A stretch of 64,000 nucleotides of DNA from DATFDN01 sp963762525 (GTDB lineage Bacteria > Pseudomonadota > Alphaproteobacteria > Acetobacterales > Acetobacteraceae). The notes below the pieces were generated by a model. It was not told where the DNA came from and searched no databases. It saw only the letters and a program-made list of their open reading frames with translations. Each line of letters starts with the position of its first letter. Position 1 is the stretch's first letter. Positions 17,496-27,850 of this stretch are shown here, one piece after another. The stretch is taken from positions 310,001-374,000 of the forward strand of contig CAVXKT010000011.1 in NCBI GenBank assembly GCA_963762525.1, given 5' to 3'. The position numbers and the translations under genes are program-made.

Positions 17496-18939
17496 TCAGC
17501 CCTCGGCGCCTGGATCGGCCGACTCGCGTTCTATCAGTGCCATCAACGTATTGAATGCATCGACGGTATCGTTCGTCCACGCAAAGCTGAAGTTGAGTGC
17601 TATTTCGTTTGCCCTCACACGATTTACCGAGAAGAGCGCTCCAGGCACGAAACTCAACCCCTGTCGCGCGGCGGTCTCGTAGAATTCGGAGCGAGTCCGT
17701 GCCGGCCGCGAGTTCGAGCCAAATCATGAAACCGCTACGCGGTTGTGAGCGGCGCACGATAAGCCGAGGCCACTTCGCCAGCTCGCTGACGCCGGTGGCC
17801 ATCCGTTCGCGAAGCGCGGACCGCAAAGCGCGTAGGTGCCGGTCGAAGTTTCCCAGCTTGAGAAACTCCGCTACCGTCTCCTGAGCGATCCACTCTGACG
17901 CCATGTTCGACAGGAACTTCACTGACAACATGCGGTCCCGAAATCGTCCGGCCCTGATCCAGCCGACGCGCAATTCCGGAGACAAGCTGTTCGAAAAACC
18001 GGAGCAGTGAAGCACCAGGCCCGACCTGTCGAATTGTTTGACGCTGGAGGTGCCCTCATCGGGAGAAAGTAATTCTCCATACGCATCGTTTTCGACTAGG
18101 GGCACCTCGTATTTTTCTATGATCCGGACCAACTCCCGCTTCTTTTCGGCGGGCATGGTCGCGCTGAGAGGATTGTGGCAATTCGTCATCAGAAGGCATG
18201 CCTTGACCTCGCCGCTGGCAAGCGCTCGTGCCAGCGCGGCAAGATCGAGACCCAGTTCCGCGGACACCGGCACCGATACCGGCCGTAGTCCGAAACGCTG
18301 GAGCGAAAAAGACATCGGGAAAAAGCTTGTATCCTCGACCGCGACCGCATCTCCGGGACGCACGACCGTCGACAGCGCGAGGTTGATTGCATTCATTGTC
18401 CCAGCCGTGACAGTGATCTCATCGAGGGTCACCGGGCACCCGTGGACGGCATAGCGCCTGGCGATTTCGCGACGAAGCTCCAGCGGGCCCATGATGTCCT
18501 GTCTATGGCGATGGTGGGGCTCGGGACGGCGAGAAACATCGCGCATCAGCGCCAGCAGGCGAGCATTGGGAAACAACCGCGCATCCGGATAGACCGCTCC
18601 AAACGGGGCCTTGCTCCCGCCGGCCGCTGCTCCCAGAACCCGTCGCGCGATGCCTTCAAGATCGAGTGGAGGGGGCTCCACAAGGTCGCTCCGCGTGCGA
18701 TCTGAGGCCCCGGTCGTCGACGCCAAAATTCCTACCACCACATAGCCCGACGGCGGCGTCGCACGGATCCACGCGGTCGATTCAAGAAGATCGTAGGCGC
18801 GATTGATCGTCGTGACGCTGACGCTCAGAAACTTGCTGGCCTGGCGCACCGATGGCAGCCGGTCACCGATCCGATATACGCCGTCGCCAATTTGCCGTTC
18901 GACGTCGACAACGACCTTCTGATAGAGCGGCGTGGACAT
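17496..18939 (-). CDS. MocR-type transcriptional regulator (GntR HTH + aminotransferase-like domain), PLP lysine replaced, frameshifted at the 3' end
   Basis: About 481 residues. Winged-helix GntR domain at 1-70 (YQKVVVDVERQIGDGVYRIG, LPSVRQASKFLSVSVTTINRAYDLLE), then a fold-type I aminotransferase-like domain from about 100. The fold is well kept (TVTAGTMNAINLAL, VEDTSFFPM, VENDAYGELL). However, the usual S-F-S-K that binds PLP reads GFSNSLSPELRVGW, so Lys is Asn317 (codon 17989-17991, AAC). A frame break near 17700 leaves the true C-terminus (ARQGLSFVPGALFSVN) in another frame, to TGA 17496-17498. It is divergent to the kinase operon at 19250, which it probably regulates. Confidence 0.85.
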
Positions 18940-19116
18940 CAGACCACGCCATCACTGCCTGGCGCTCGATCATGAGCCTTGCGTCGACCCGCGATCCTGG
19001 CAGCCCGCTCCGGTTCATCCTCACCATTGATCCCTATGGTAAAAAGTAAGGTGCGAATCTTCGTCCGACGGGAGTTAACGAGGCGAGTCTGTCCCAGGCA
19101 GGGCATTGAGCTGCTG

Positions 19117-19146
19117 TTCAGTTTGAGAACTGTTATCCGATAAAAT
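19117..19146 (+). promoter_or_regulatory. Candidate promoter upstream of the PEP-utilizing enzyme gene
   Basis: The divergent spacer 18940-19249 is AT-richer than its surroundings. TTCAGT (19117-19122) and TAAAAT (19141-19146) are 18 bp apart and could be -35 and -10 boxes, about 100 bp before the start codon at 19250. A nearby TTGAGA at 19123-19128 is an alternative but too close to the -10. The MocR regulator would be expected to bind in this interval. Weak evidence. Confidence 0.3.
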
Positions 19147-19249
19147 CAACCGTACTGCTGCTTTCGATTTCCGGCCGGGTCTGCGTAACCTTCTCGCCGT
19201 TCTGTTGAGATGTTCCGCCAATAACAAAAACGGATCGCAGGAGGCGCCC

Positions 19250-20989
19250 ATGCCCACCATCATCCCGGTCGACGAGTTCGTCAGCGATTCTCTGGTACCC
19301 GAGTTTCCGCCCTGAATTCCTGGATTCTCCCTGGATCAGCGAGCGGGCGCGACCGTTTCGCAAGGAGGATACTGATCGGTTCTGGTTCATCGATTTTCAT
19401 TGGCCGAGCGGTTTCTCGCCGATGGGTTGTATCTATCTGGAGGACGCTTACACCTGGGGCACTCAATTCGGTGCCACGAACCTGCCATTGCCGCCAGGTA
19501 ACGGACTGACCTGCCGGATTGCCGGGACTCTACGTCTACGGGTCGGAAGCACCCGGAATAACGCCTTGGCAGACCAGCTTTCGCACCCAGAGACTGGGCA
19601 GGCGGCTACCGCGCTACCTTCATGATTTTCCCGAGATCTGGAAGGAACGCGTTTGGGAACTGGAAACGGGCCTCAACTATTTCGAGAAGTTTGATACGCG
19701 CGGGAAATCACTGCGTGAGCTCGGGGACCTGTTGATCGACGCTCGTAATTTCAATCGCCGGGCCTGGGAAATTCATTTTGAGGTAATGTATCCATTGCTC
19801 GCGAACTACCTCGGCTTCTACGGAATGTGCGGAGAATACGGAATTGGCCCGGCGCAGATCGCCAAATTCCTGCAGGGCTACGACACCAAGATGATGGAGT
19901 GCGATCGTGCACTCTGGCAACTCACCAAGGAGGCACGCGCCACACCGGCCGTAGCTTCTATCTTTGCGAATACGGGTGCTGGTCAGGGACCTGTCGCATC
20001 TTAAACGGGTAGGTGCGGCGGCGTCGCCGTGGCTCGCCAGCTTTGAGGCAATGCTTGCCAAATACGGCATGCGGACGGAAGGAATTGCGGATCCGATGCT
20101 CGCGCCTTGGCATGAAGATCCCACGCCAGCGCTGGGAACCGTCAAGACATTCCTAGAAAAAGGCAACAATTTCGACTTCGATGCCAGCGCACGGGCGTCG
20201 ACAGCTGAGCGGGAGGAAGCAATCGAAGCCGCGCATCGCAAGCTGTCGCGGTCGGAACGCGAGGCTTTCGATCAAGGTCTCGCGGCCTGCCAGCATGCAA
20301 ACTTCTCGTGGTGGAACGAGGATCATAACTACTACATAGATCTCCGCGCCACGACCCTGGTACGTATCGCCTGCCTCGCCATCGGAAGCGAACTGGGACT
20401 CGATGATCCCACCGACGCGCTGTTTTCGTTTCACCGCGAACTCGTGGATGTGTGCAAGGGAATGCGGAATTTGGCCGAGATGCGCGGGCTGCTGCCGGAC
20501 CGCCGAGACTATTACAATGAGTGGCTCGGCCGCCGCCCATCGATGCCTAAGGTGCTGGGGACCGTGCCGGACGCGGTCGCGGATCCGGTGATGATCGAGA
20601 TCTTTGGCATCCACCGGCATTTCCTCGCCGCGGTGAACGCGGGCAATACCGACCCCCGCGAGTTGCAAGGCGTCGCGGCATCGAGCGGAACGGCTCGGGG
20701 ACCGGCCCGGGTCCTGCACGGCGCGTCGCAGTTGCACACGATCCAGATCGGTGACGTGCTGGTCTGCGAGGGGACGACACCGGCCTGGACGCCGGCCTTC
20801 ACCAAAATCGCCGCTTGCGTCTGCGATGGCGGCGGGACCCTGACCCACGCCTCGATCATCAGCAGGGAATACCGCGTTCCTTGCGTGGTTGGCGTGGGTG
20901 TCGGCACGGGTGTTATTCGTGACGGCGATATCGTCGACGTCGACGGCAATACCGGGCTGGTCCTGGTCAACGTGGCACCATCATCGTGA
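19250..20989 (+). CDS. PEP-utilizing enzyme, mobile-domain subunit (phenylphosphate synthase subunit 1-like), frameshifted
   Basis: About 579 residues. ATG 19250 follows CAGGAGG (19238-19244). The N-terminal part has a distinctive region with IDFHWPSGFSPMGCIYLED and NRRAWEIHFEVMYPLLANYLG. The C-terminal swivelling domain ends with DGGGTLTHASIISREYRVPCVVGVG, which carries the phosphoryl-accepting His (codon 20846-20848) of PEP synthases and PPDKs. Three frame breaks (near 19315, 19525 and 19985) separate well-matched segments. The PPDK N-terminal ATP-binding domain is absent here and encoded by the next gene. This two-protein arrangement is that of phenylphosphate synthase (about 70 kDa plus 40 kDa), so phosphorylation of a phenolic or similar substrate is a plausible but unproven function. 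Confidence 0.8.
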
Positions 20990-22029
20990 GTGGCATCATC
21001 TGGCTCAGCGAGCTCGGCGACCACTGCGAGCAGGAGGCGGGGCCTAAGATCGCCCGCCTCGGGCAGCTTCGACGCCTCGGGCTGCGGGTGCCCGACGGCT
21101 TCGCGATAAGTGTCGATGGTTTCAGGCGCTTTTTCGGGAACACCGGCCTGTCGGAGCGAATCGACGCTTTGCTCGCGGCTGAGGAAAGCAACGTCGCTGC
21201 TCAAGGATCGGCGTCCGTTGCGATACAGGCAATGATAGCAGAGACACCCATGCCCGCGGCAATCGTCGCCGCCATCGGCGCGGCCTATGGACAACTTTGC
21301 CTCGATGCTCGCCAGGTTGATCTTCCGGTCGCCGTGCGCAGTTCGGCGACAAAGGAGGACTCGGCGACAAGAAGCCTTGCTGGGCAGTACGTCACCCATC
21401 TCGGCGTCCGAGGCAGCGAAGGCGTCGTCGCGGCAGTCAGGTCATGCTGGGCGAGTTTATTCTCGGAGCGTGCCCTGCATTTCAGTTTTGAGCATGGGTT
21501 GTCGCCCTGGGACTCGCCGATGGCCGTTGGCGTACAGTCATTGGTAAACGCGCGGTCGGCGGGCGTTGCGTTCTCGATTTATCCGGTCACCGGCAACCCG
21601 TCGCGCATGGTGATTGAAGGTTCCTGGGGTTGGGGCGAGGCGGTTGTCCAGGGACTCGTTACGCCGGACCACGCGGAACTCGATTCCGAGGATGGCAGGC
21701 TGCTCGAGTATGTCGTCGCGGAAAAGCACGTCATCTCCGCCTTCGATCCCATCAAGGGCGAGGTCATCGAGCGGGAGATGCCCGCCAACCTGCGCTGCGC
21801 GCGAGTGCTGGCCGACGACGAGTTTGCCGCTCTCTTCGCCGTGATGAAAGTGATCGAAGGGCACTACGGAATTCCCGTGGACGTCGAATGGGTTGTCGAT
21901 CGCAGCCGTCAGCCGGGTGAGGCGCTGACGATCGTGCAAACACGCCCCATTACCGCGGTCGGTGACGCGGTGCCACAACGATGGGACCCACTGGTCTATG
22001 CAATGAAGTACGGCATGCAAGCCCGATAA
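20986..22029 (+). CDS. PEP synthase/PPDK N-terminal (ATP-grasp) domain protein (phenylphosphate synthase subunit 2-like)
   Basis: A 347-residue intact protein. GTG start 20986-20988 overlaps the TGA of the preceding gene (GTGA). Signature parts of the PPDK N-terminal domain are VAVRSSATKEDSATRSLAGQY, WASLFSERALHF, VIEGSWGWGEAVVQGLVTPD and a terminal VEWVVDR...LTIVQTRPITA. It would bind ATP and make the pyrophosphoryl-enzyme on the His of the partner subunit. No His domain or PEP-binding barrel is included. The tight overlap with the His-carrying subunit indicates a stoichiometric complex. Confidence 0.88.
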   Translation: MSGIIWLSELGDHCEQEAGPKIARLGQLRRLGLRVPDGFAISVDGFRRFFGNTGLSERIDALLAAEESNVAAQGSASVAIQAMIAETPMPAAIVAAIGAAYGQLCLDARQVDLPVAVRSSATKEDSATRSLAGQYVTHLGVRGSEGVVAAVRSCWASLFSERALHFSFEHGLSPWDSPMAVGVQSLVNARSAGVAFSIYPVTGNPSRMVIEGSWGWGEAVVQGLVTPDHAELDSEDGRLLEYVVAEKHVISAFDPIKGEVIEREMPANLRCARVLADDEFAALFAVMKVIEGHYGIPVDVEWVVDRSRQPGEALTIVQTRPITAVGDAVPQRWDPLVYAMKYGMQAR

Positions 22030-22072
22030 TCGCACATTGCCGCTTCTGTTCAGGCGGCCGAAAGGGACATCT

Positions 22073-23236
22073 TTGAAACGCAGCACGGAAAGAATTCTCT
22101 GCACTCATGTCGGCAGCCTGATACGTCCTCCGGACTTGGTTGCCTACCTGCGTGCTATCGATAACGGCGAGCAGCACGATCTACGGACTTATTTCGACTG
22201 CCTGGCCGCTTCGGTCGCGGATGTTGTTCGCGAGCAGTCGGAGACCGGGATCGATATCGTCAGCGACGGAGAATTCGGAAAATCGGCAAGCTGGTCGCGG
22301 TACGTGATGGAACGGCTCACCGGTTTCGAGCAGCGGTCCGGCACCGGCCTCGATCCTGGCGAGGTCGTCACGCACGGACGCGACCGGGAACAGTTTGCCG
22401 CGTTCTATGCTGAATACGACAAGACGCAAGGGTTCACTGGCGCCAAAGGAAACTGGGCTTGCGTCGGACCGGTCGGCTATACCGGGCATTCAAGCATCCA
22501 GCGGGACATCGCCAATTTCAAAGCGGCACTCGAAGGCGTGGCCGTCGAGGAAGCGTTCATCCCAGCGGTAGCGCCGGCCAGCGTGGTGCCGGACGTCAAG
22601 AACGAATACTACCCCGGGACGAGGGACTTCATATTCGCTGTGGCGGGGGCGCTACGCGATGAATACCGCGCGATCGTCGATGCCGGTTTCTTGCTTCAGG
22701 TAGACGATGCCCACTTGCCCATCATGTACGAACGCATGGTGCCGCCCGCGACACCGTCGGATTACCGTGCATGGGCCGAGGTGCGCGTCGACGCCCTCAA
22801 CCACGCGCTCGACGGCATCCCTGAAGACCGCGTGCGCTATCACATTTGCTGGGGTAGCTGGAATGCACCGCACACCGCCGACGTCCCGCTCAAGGAGATC
22901 GTGGATCTGATCCTACGCGTGCGCGCCGGCGCCTACGCGATCGAGGCTGCGAACCCGCGCCACGAGCATGAATGGCGGGTATGGGAAACGGTCCGGCTTC
23001 CTGCTGGAAAAGTGCTCATTCCCGGCGTCATCAGCCATGTAACGAATGTGGTTGAGCACCCGGAGTTGGTTGCGCAGCGCATTGCGAGGTTCGGGAGCCT
23101 GGTCGGACCGGAGAACATCATCGCCGGAACAGATTGCGGCTTCGCGCAGGGCCCGTACGTGCAGCGAGTGCACCCGTCGATCATGTGGGCAAAGCTGCGT
23201 GCCCTCGTGCAGGGCGCGCGGCTTGTGCATAAGTAG
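22073..23236 (+). CDS. MetE C-terminal-like zinc methyltransferase
   Basis: A 387-residue protein of the cobalamin-independent methionine synthase (MetE C-terminal) superfamily. TTG 22073 follows AAAGGGA (22061-22067). The zinc ligands of MetE are conserved: H257-x-C259 in YHICWG, E291 in AIEAANPRHE and C355 in AGTDCGF. IVSDGEFGK and THVGSLIRP also match. Such enzymes move alkyl groups onto thiols; the family includes MetE, epoxyalkane:CoM transferase and other alkyl transferases. Because it lies 43 bp behind the split PEP-synthase-like genes, it probably handles an alkyl group of the same substrate. Both acceptor and substrate are unknown. Confidence 0.85.
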   Translation: MKRSTERILCTHVGSLIRPPDLVAYLRAIDNGEQHDLRTYFDCLAASVADVVREQSETGIDIVSDGEFGKSASWSRYVMERLTGFEQRSGTGLDPGEVVTHGRDREQFAAFYAEYDKTQGFTGAKGNWACVGPVGYTGHSSIQRDIANFKAALEGVAVEEAFIPAVAPASVVPDVKNEYYPGTRDFIFAVAGALRDEYRAIVDAGFLLQVDDAHLPIMYERMVPPATPSDYRAWAEVRVDALNHALDGIPEDRVRYHICWGSWNAPHTADVPLKEIVDLILRVRAGAYAIEAANPRHEHEWRVWETVRLPAGKVLIPGVISHVTNVVEHPELVAQRIARFGSLVGPENIIAGTDCGFAQGPYVQRVHPSIMWAKLRALVQGARLVHK

Positions 23237-23395
23237 AGCTTTGGTCGCCGGAATCGGATCTCAACGTCTCTCGCGCGGTTTGTTGCAAATCAAGAAAACC
23301 AGAGGCGCTGGGCGGTGGCGCGATAAGTATAGGCCGGTCGGTTCGTGGGCAATACGGAGAAGGATTAATGAGGATGAATCCGCGATCGAATCAGA

Positions 23396-24572
23396 GGTGC
23401 TAGTACCAGAATCACTGATCGGCGAAACATGGCTTGAGCCGCTTCTGGTGGACTTGGCTCTTGGTCCATGCGAACGGGCGGGCTTGCTCGTTGTAGTCTG
23501 CGATGAAGGCGTTGATATGGGCCTTAAGCTGCTCGACGGTCTGGAAGGATGCGCCATTGAGCGACTTTCCGCTGAGGATCGAGAACCAGATCTCGATCTG
23601 GTTCAGCCACGAGGTGTGGGTCGGCGTGTAGTGGAAATGCACGTTGGGGTGGCGCGCCAGCCACAGGTCGCGCTTGGGCTTATGGGTCGAGAGATTGTCG
23701 AGGATGACGTGGATCTCGCGGTCCGGGTAGTCGGCCACGATGGTGTTCATGAAGTCGAGGAACTCGACGCGGCGCCGCCGCTTGTAATGGCGTCCGGCCA
23801 CCGTGCCGGTGGCGACGTTGAGGGCGGCGAACAGCGTCGTCGTCCCGTGCCGCTTGTAATCGTGCGACTGGCCGATCATCGCCCGGCCGCCCGGCAATTT
23901 GAGATATCCCTGCGCCCGCTCCAGCGCCTGGATCGACGGCTTCTCATCGACCGACAGCACAACCGCGTTTTCCGGCGGGGCCATATACAGACCGACAATC
24001 TCGGCCGCTTTGGCCACAAACTCCGGGTCGGAACTCTCGCACCAGGACTTGCGGCCCGAGAGGTAATCTTCTGCGCACGCAGGAAGCGCCAGATATACTG
24101 CTCGTGCACATCGCCCAGCGCGCGCGCCAGCAGCGGTGCAGTCCAGTTCGCGTAGCCCGCCGGCGGCGGTTGATCGAGCCTGGCGAGGATGCGCTTCTGG
24201 TGCGCCGGGCCGTATTTCGGGGCGGCGCCCCGTTGGCCCGTCTCATCCAGGCCCGCCAAGCGGTCGCGCGCATAGCGCACCCGCCACTTCGACGCCGTGC
24301 CCGTGGTGCAGCCCATCGCCCGGCCGATCTCGCGCGTGCCCATCCCGTCAGCCGCCAAGAGCACGATCCCGGCACGGAACCGCATTCGCGTCTCGCTCTT
24401 CGTCGAACGCCTCAGCGCCTCAAGCACCGTTCGCTCGTCGGCCGAGAGGGTGTTATGCGCACGGGAGGCTCGCTTGATCGACTGCCCTCTCGGATCTCCT
24501 ACGATACGGCGCGGGGCTTCATCGGGCTCCATGCCCGTCGCCGCCAGTGACAGGGGCAACACTATCGGCACC
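23396..24572. mobile_element. IS630-family insertion sequence
   Basis: About 1.18 kb around one transposase gene. The left end has GGTGCTAGTACC (from 23396). The right end, read inwards on the minus strand from 24572, is GGTGCCGATAGTG, and both continue to a TCACTG stretch. The ends are therefore only imperfect inverted repeats. A TA target duplication, as expected for IS630, is not clear; the ends may be slightly misplaced. The element separates the MetE-like gene from the large glycosyltransferase. Confidence 0.75.
23412..24532 (-). CDS. IS630 family transposase, frameshifted
   Basis: Transposase of about 373 residues with start ATG 24530-24532. The N-terminal HTH (GMGTREIGRAMGCTTGTASKW, YARDRLAGLDETGQRGAAP) is followed by the DDE domain: D in LSVDEKPSIQALERAQGYL, D in VILDNLSTHKPKRD and E in WLNQIEIWFSIL. 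The frame breaks near 24068 after RFLRAQKI; the other frame continues SGRKSWCESSDPEFVAKAAE. The three catalytic acids are in the second segment. As the family normally has one open reading frame, the copy is either inactive or its sequence is in error; a programmed shift cannot be excluded. Confidence 0.88.
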
Positions 24573-24613
24573 CTGCCCTCCCGGCAAGTCGACGAAGGCG
24601 AGCAACGCCGGGG

Positions 24614-27600
24614 TCAGGCGGCCCGCGCGGTTTTGCGGGAGGGGGAACGCCCCGCAGGGCGATTTGCGTGCAGTTTCTCCGGCTGCTCAATCCCCATCAG
24701 CGCCCGGTGCAGCGGCACCGTGTCGGGCCAAGCCAGCGGCGCTTCGGGGACGCTTTCCTCGCGCGCGAGCGTCGCCTCGATCACCCGCAGCACCTCGCCG
24801 GCATCGATCGGGAAGCCGAATACAGCGCCGATTCCGGCCTGACGAACACGATCGGCCGGGGCGCCGATATCGGGAACCAGCGGCAACAGCCCGTACGCCA
24901 TCGCCTCGCTCAGCGTGTAGGAATAGGTCTCCGGCCAACCATGCAAGAACAGCGCGATATGTCCCTTCGCACCGGCGATCAGATCGGGCAGCTCCGCCGG
25001 ATCATATCGGCCCGTGATACGCACTGTCCTGGTGGCGCGCAACTCGGCGTCGATATCGGTGTGGCCAATGACGCGGAACCGTAGATCGGGGTGGCTGAGC
25101 CGTGCCAGCCGCGCGATCTCCAGGAGCTTTGCCGAACCTTTGTGCGGGCCGATCCCGCCCAGCAGCACGATCTCCGAACCTCGCACGCGCCGGCCGCGTG
25201 ATCGCGGCGCGCGCTCTGGGTGAGGGGCGACCTTCAGCGGCAAATCCGGCCATACACGGCGAAAATGTGAGGCGGTGTTTGCGGAGGGTGCGACGATCTG
25301 GCGGAAGGCGCCCAATAGCTCCCCGAACACGGTCCTGTGCTCCAGCGGGTCCAGGCTGTCGAGCCGCGAGGCCGCGTGCGCGCCGCCGCCGGCAACACAG
25401 CGGCGACAGGTCTCCGGGATCTGCGATGTCGCAGAACCGGCCGGCGGCATCGATCATCGTCACGCGCGGGCAGAGTGCGTAGAAATCGTGCGCATAAAAC
25501 AGCGCGTGCCGGCCTCGGACCCAAGTCTCCAGCTCGATTAGGAACTCGGGCGTAAACCCGAACACCTGATGCACCAGTACGCGGCTGACCGGCGCGACCG
25601 AAAGCAGACCGAAACAATTCGTCGAATTTCGCTGGCGGCGAACACGGCCCTGAGCGCGGGCGCTTCGGCGGCCAGCTCGATCATGCCGTCCGGGCGACGA
25701 ACTCAAGGTCAGCCGGCGCGCCGTGCCATAGCCGACCATCGCCTCGATATCGGCCACCGCCCGCTGCGCGCCGCCATCGAGCCAATTGGTGACGAGCAAT
25801 GCGAACGACGCGCCGGCCGCGCCGGCTGAGCGAAGCCGCACCGCGTCCAACGGCCAGCGGGCATGCCGAAGCCGCTCCTCGCGCTCGAAGCGGTTCACCG
25901 CGCCCCGGTACTCGGGATACATCTCCCCGAGCCGTGCCATGTTCGCCTCGATCAGGGCCGGTTTGTCGTCGGCAAAGGAGACGGCTTCGCGATGCTCGAC
26001 GAATGCCCCGATCGCGGCGACGTTGCGCAGCCCCAGATCAGCAACTCGCTGGCAGAAATCGTTCTCCTCACCGTAGCCGCGGCCGAATGATCCATCCAGT
26101 TCGCCGGCCAGCATCAGCGCCTCGCGACGGATCAGCAGGCAGAAGCCGTGTCCGGTCGGTACGTCCACCGACTTGCCCACCGTTCGCCTCCAGCGCCGCG
26201 GCGGCAATGTCCGCCCAGTCCATGTCGGCGAGGCTCGGCTCCACCAGGCACGGATGCGGGTAGGAGAAGATGGTCGCGTTGTTCGACAGCGCCGTCACCG
26301 TCCCGATATCGGGGGCGGAGCGGGCGATCCGGCACAAGCTCGTCGAGCCCGCCGGAAAATACCCGCGTGTCGGAGTTCAGCAGCAGAATGTCGCCGCGGC
26401 GGCAGAGCGCCATTCCACGATTAGCGGAGCGAACGAAAGCCCAGGTTCTCCCCGTTGGTGAGCAGGAACACGCCCGGGGCACGCGCGAACCATTCCAGCA
26501 GCTCCGCCATTCCCTCGTCGGGAGAAGCGTCATTGACGAGCACCACCACATCGCGCTCCGGATCGCGGGCGGCCAGCACACTTTCGATGCAGGCGCGCGT
26601 CACCTCCGGGTCGCGATAGACGGGGATCACGATGACCAGGCGACGCTCGTGCGTGTCGGACCGGGCCGTCGGCGGCAATCGCACGCGCACCGCCTGCTCC
26701 GAGGCTCGCCGACTGCACGATGAACTCCCTTAATGCGCGCCGCAGCAGGGCGCGGTCCGTCGGCTCCATCGTCGCATCGGCATGCGTTTGCCGGCCAAAT
26801 CGGCGGGCGGCTTCGATCGCGCTCGCCCGATCTTCAAGGGCAAAGGTGCCTTCAAACAGTTCGATTTCGGTGCCGGCGAGACGAAGGCAGTAGACTTGCG
26901 GCCCGGCAGAGACCGGGCGGGTCGAGTTCGATGTCGAAGCCGACCCGCCAGGCATGCGGATAGAGTCGGCGCAAGTCCTCGCGGGGCAGATTGCATATCC
27001 CCGCGCCCACCAGCGCGCCGTCGCGATAGACCTCGATCTCCTGCGCGCGGCTCGGCGCATCGGGGCAGAGCAACCAACCACTCACCCGGTTCTCGGTCAG
27101 CATGTCGAGATAGCCTTCCAGCCGCATCGCGCCGCTTGCCTCGGCGAAACGGACACCGCACACCGAGGCGCGCACGATCAGATCAGCGCGGCCGAAGCAG
27201 GTGGGGAGCAACGCGATCGAGAATCGCGCCGGCGCGAGCAGCGAACCGGCCGTTGGCGGGTGCGGCTCGGCATCGCACTCGCCGAGCAGCGCCCCGTCCT
27301 GATCATGCAGCTGCACGCGCCCGCCCGCGAAAATCTCGGTACGCTCGGAGACCCAGCCGCTCGCGACCCCGCCCGCGAGCCGGAACTCGCCATCGTAATG
27401 GCCCGGGCCCATCGGCAGCGGCGAGCCGATCAGTTCCACGCCGTCGGCATGGACGTGAAGTTCTCCCGCGCTTCCGATCGCCGGCACCGGGATGCGAAAA
27501 CCGCAGTTCGCTCGCCCGAAGCTCAAGAAGCCCAAGTCGGGGCGTTCTTCCCCGGCAAGCCCGCGGGCCAGGACCTTGCCGGAGGAGTCGCGGATCGTGA

Positions 27601-27688
27601 TCACCGCTTTGCCGGATCCGCGCGTTACCGCCCAGCCGCGCGCGTAGGAGCCCTCGAGACCATCAAGGAAGCCGATCGTCTCCGACAT
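24614..27688 (-). CDS. Very large multi-domain glycosyltransferase (GT2 + GT4-like), multiply frameshifted
   Basis: One gene of about 1,020 residues. The N-terminal 270 residues (from FLDGLEGSYARGWAV to a repeat VSGWLLCPDAPSRAQEIEVYRDG) are beta-sandwich-like repeats. Then a GT2 domain follows: RLVIVIPVYRDPEVTRACIES, VVLVNDASPD, DILLLNSDTRVF and PTGHGFCLLIRREAL. The C-terminal GT4-like (GT-B) domain shows GSEIVLLGGIGPHKGSAKLLEIARLA and HGWPETYSYTLSEAMAYGLLPLV (E-x7-E). At least eight frame changes are needed (about 26915, 26705, 26435, 26345, 26180, 25680, 25600, 25390), but no domain is missing. It probably makes a surface polysaccharide or glycosylates a protein. Confidence 0.75.
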
Positions 27689-27850
27689 GCGATGAGCCCT
27701 CTCCCACTCCCGCTCGGCCGGCGGGAGTTAAGCGCGCTCTATAGCCGAGTCTGCTTCGATGGGCAAGCCCAATACTTCCGACACCTAAAAATAATAAGAC
27801 GCGGACTGCGCAATAATTAGATGCCGACCGTCAGCCGATACTTGGCGGGG

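Noticed and set aside
23876..24571. Programmed frameshift in the IS630 transposase
   Set aside because: No slippery heptamer or downstream structure was recognised at about 24068, and similar breaks occur in many unrelated genes here. I keep it as a likely error.
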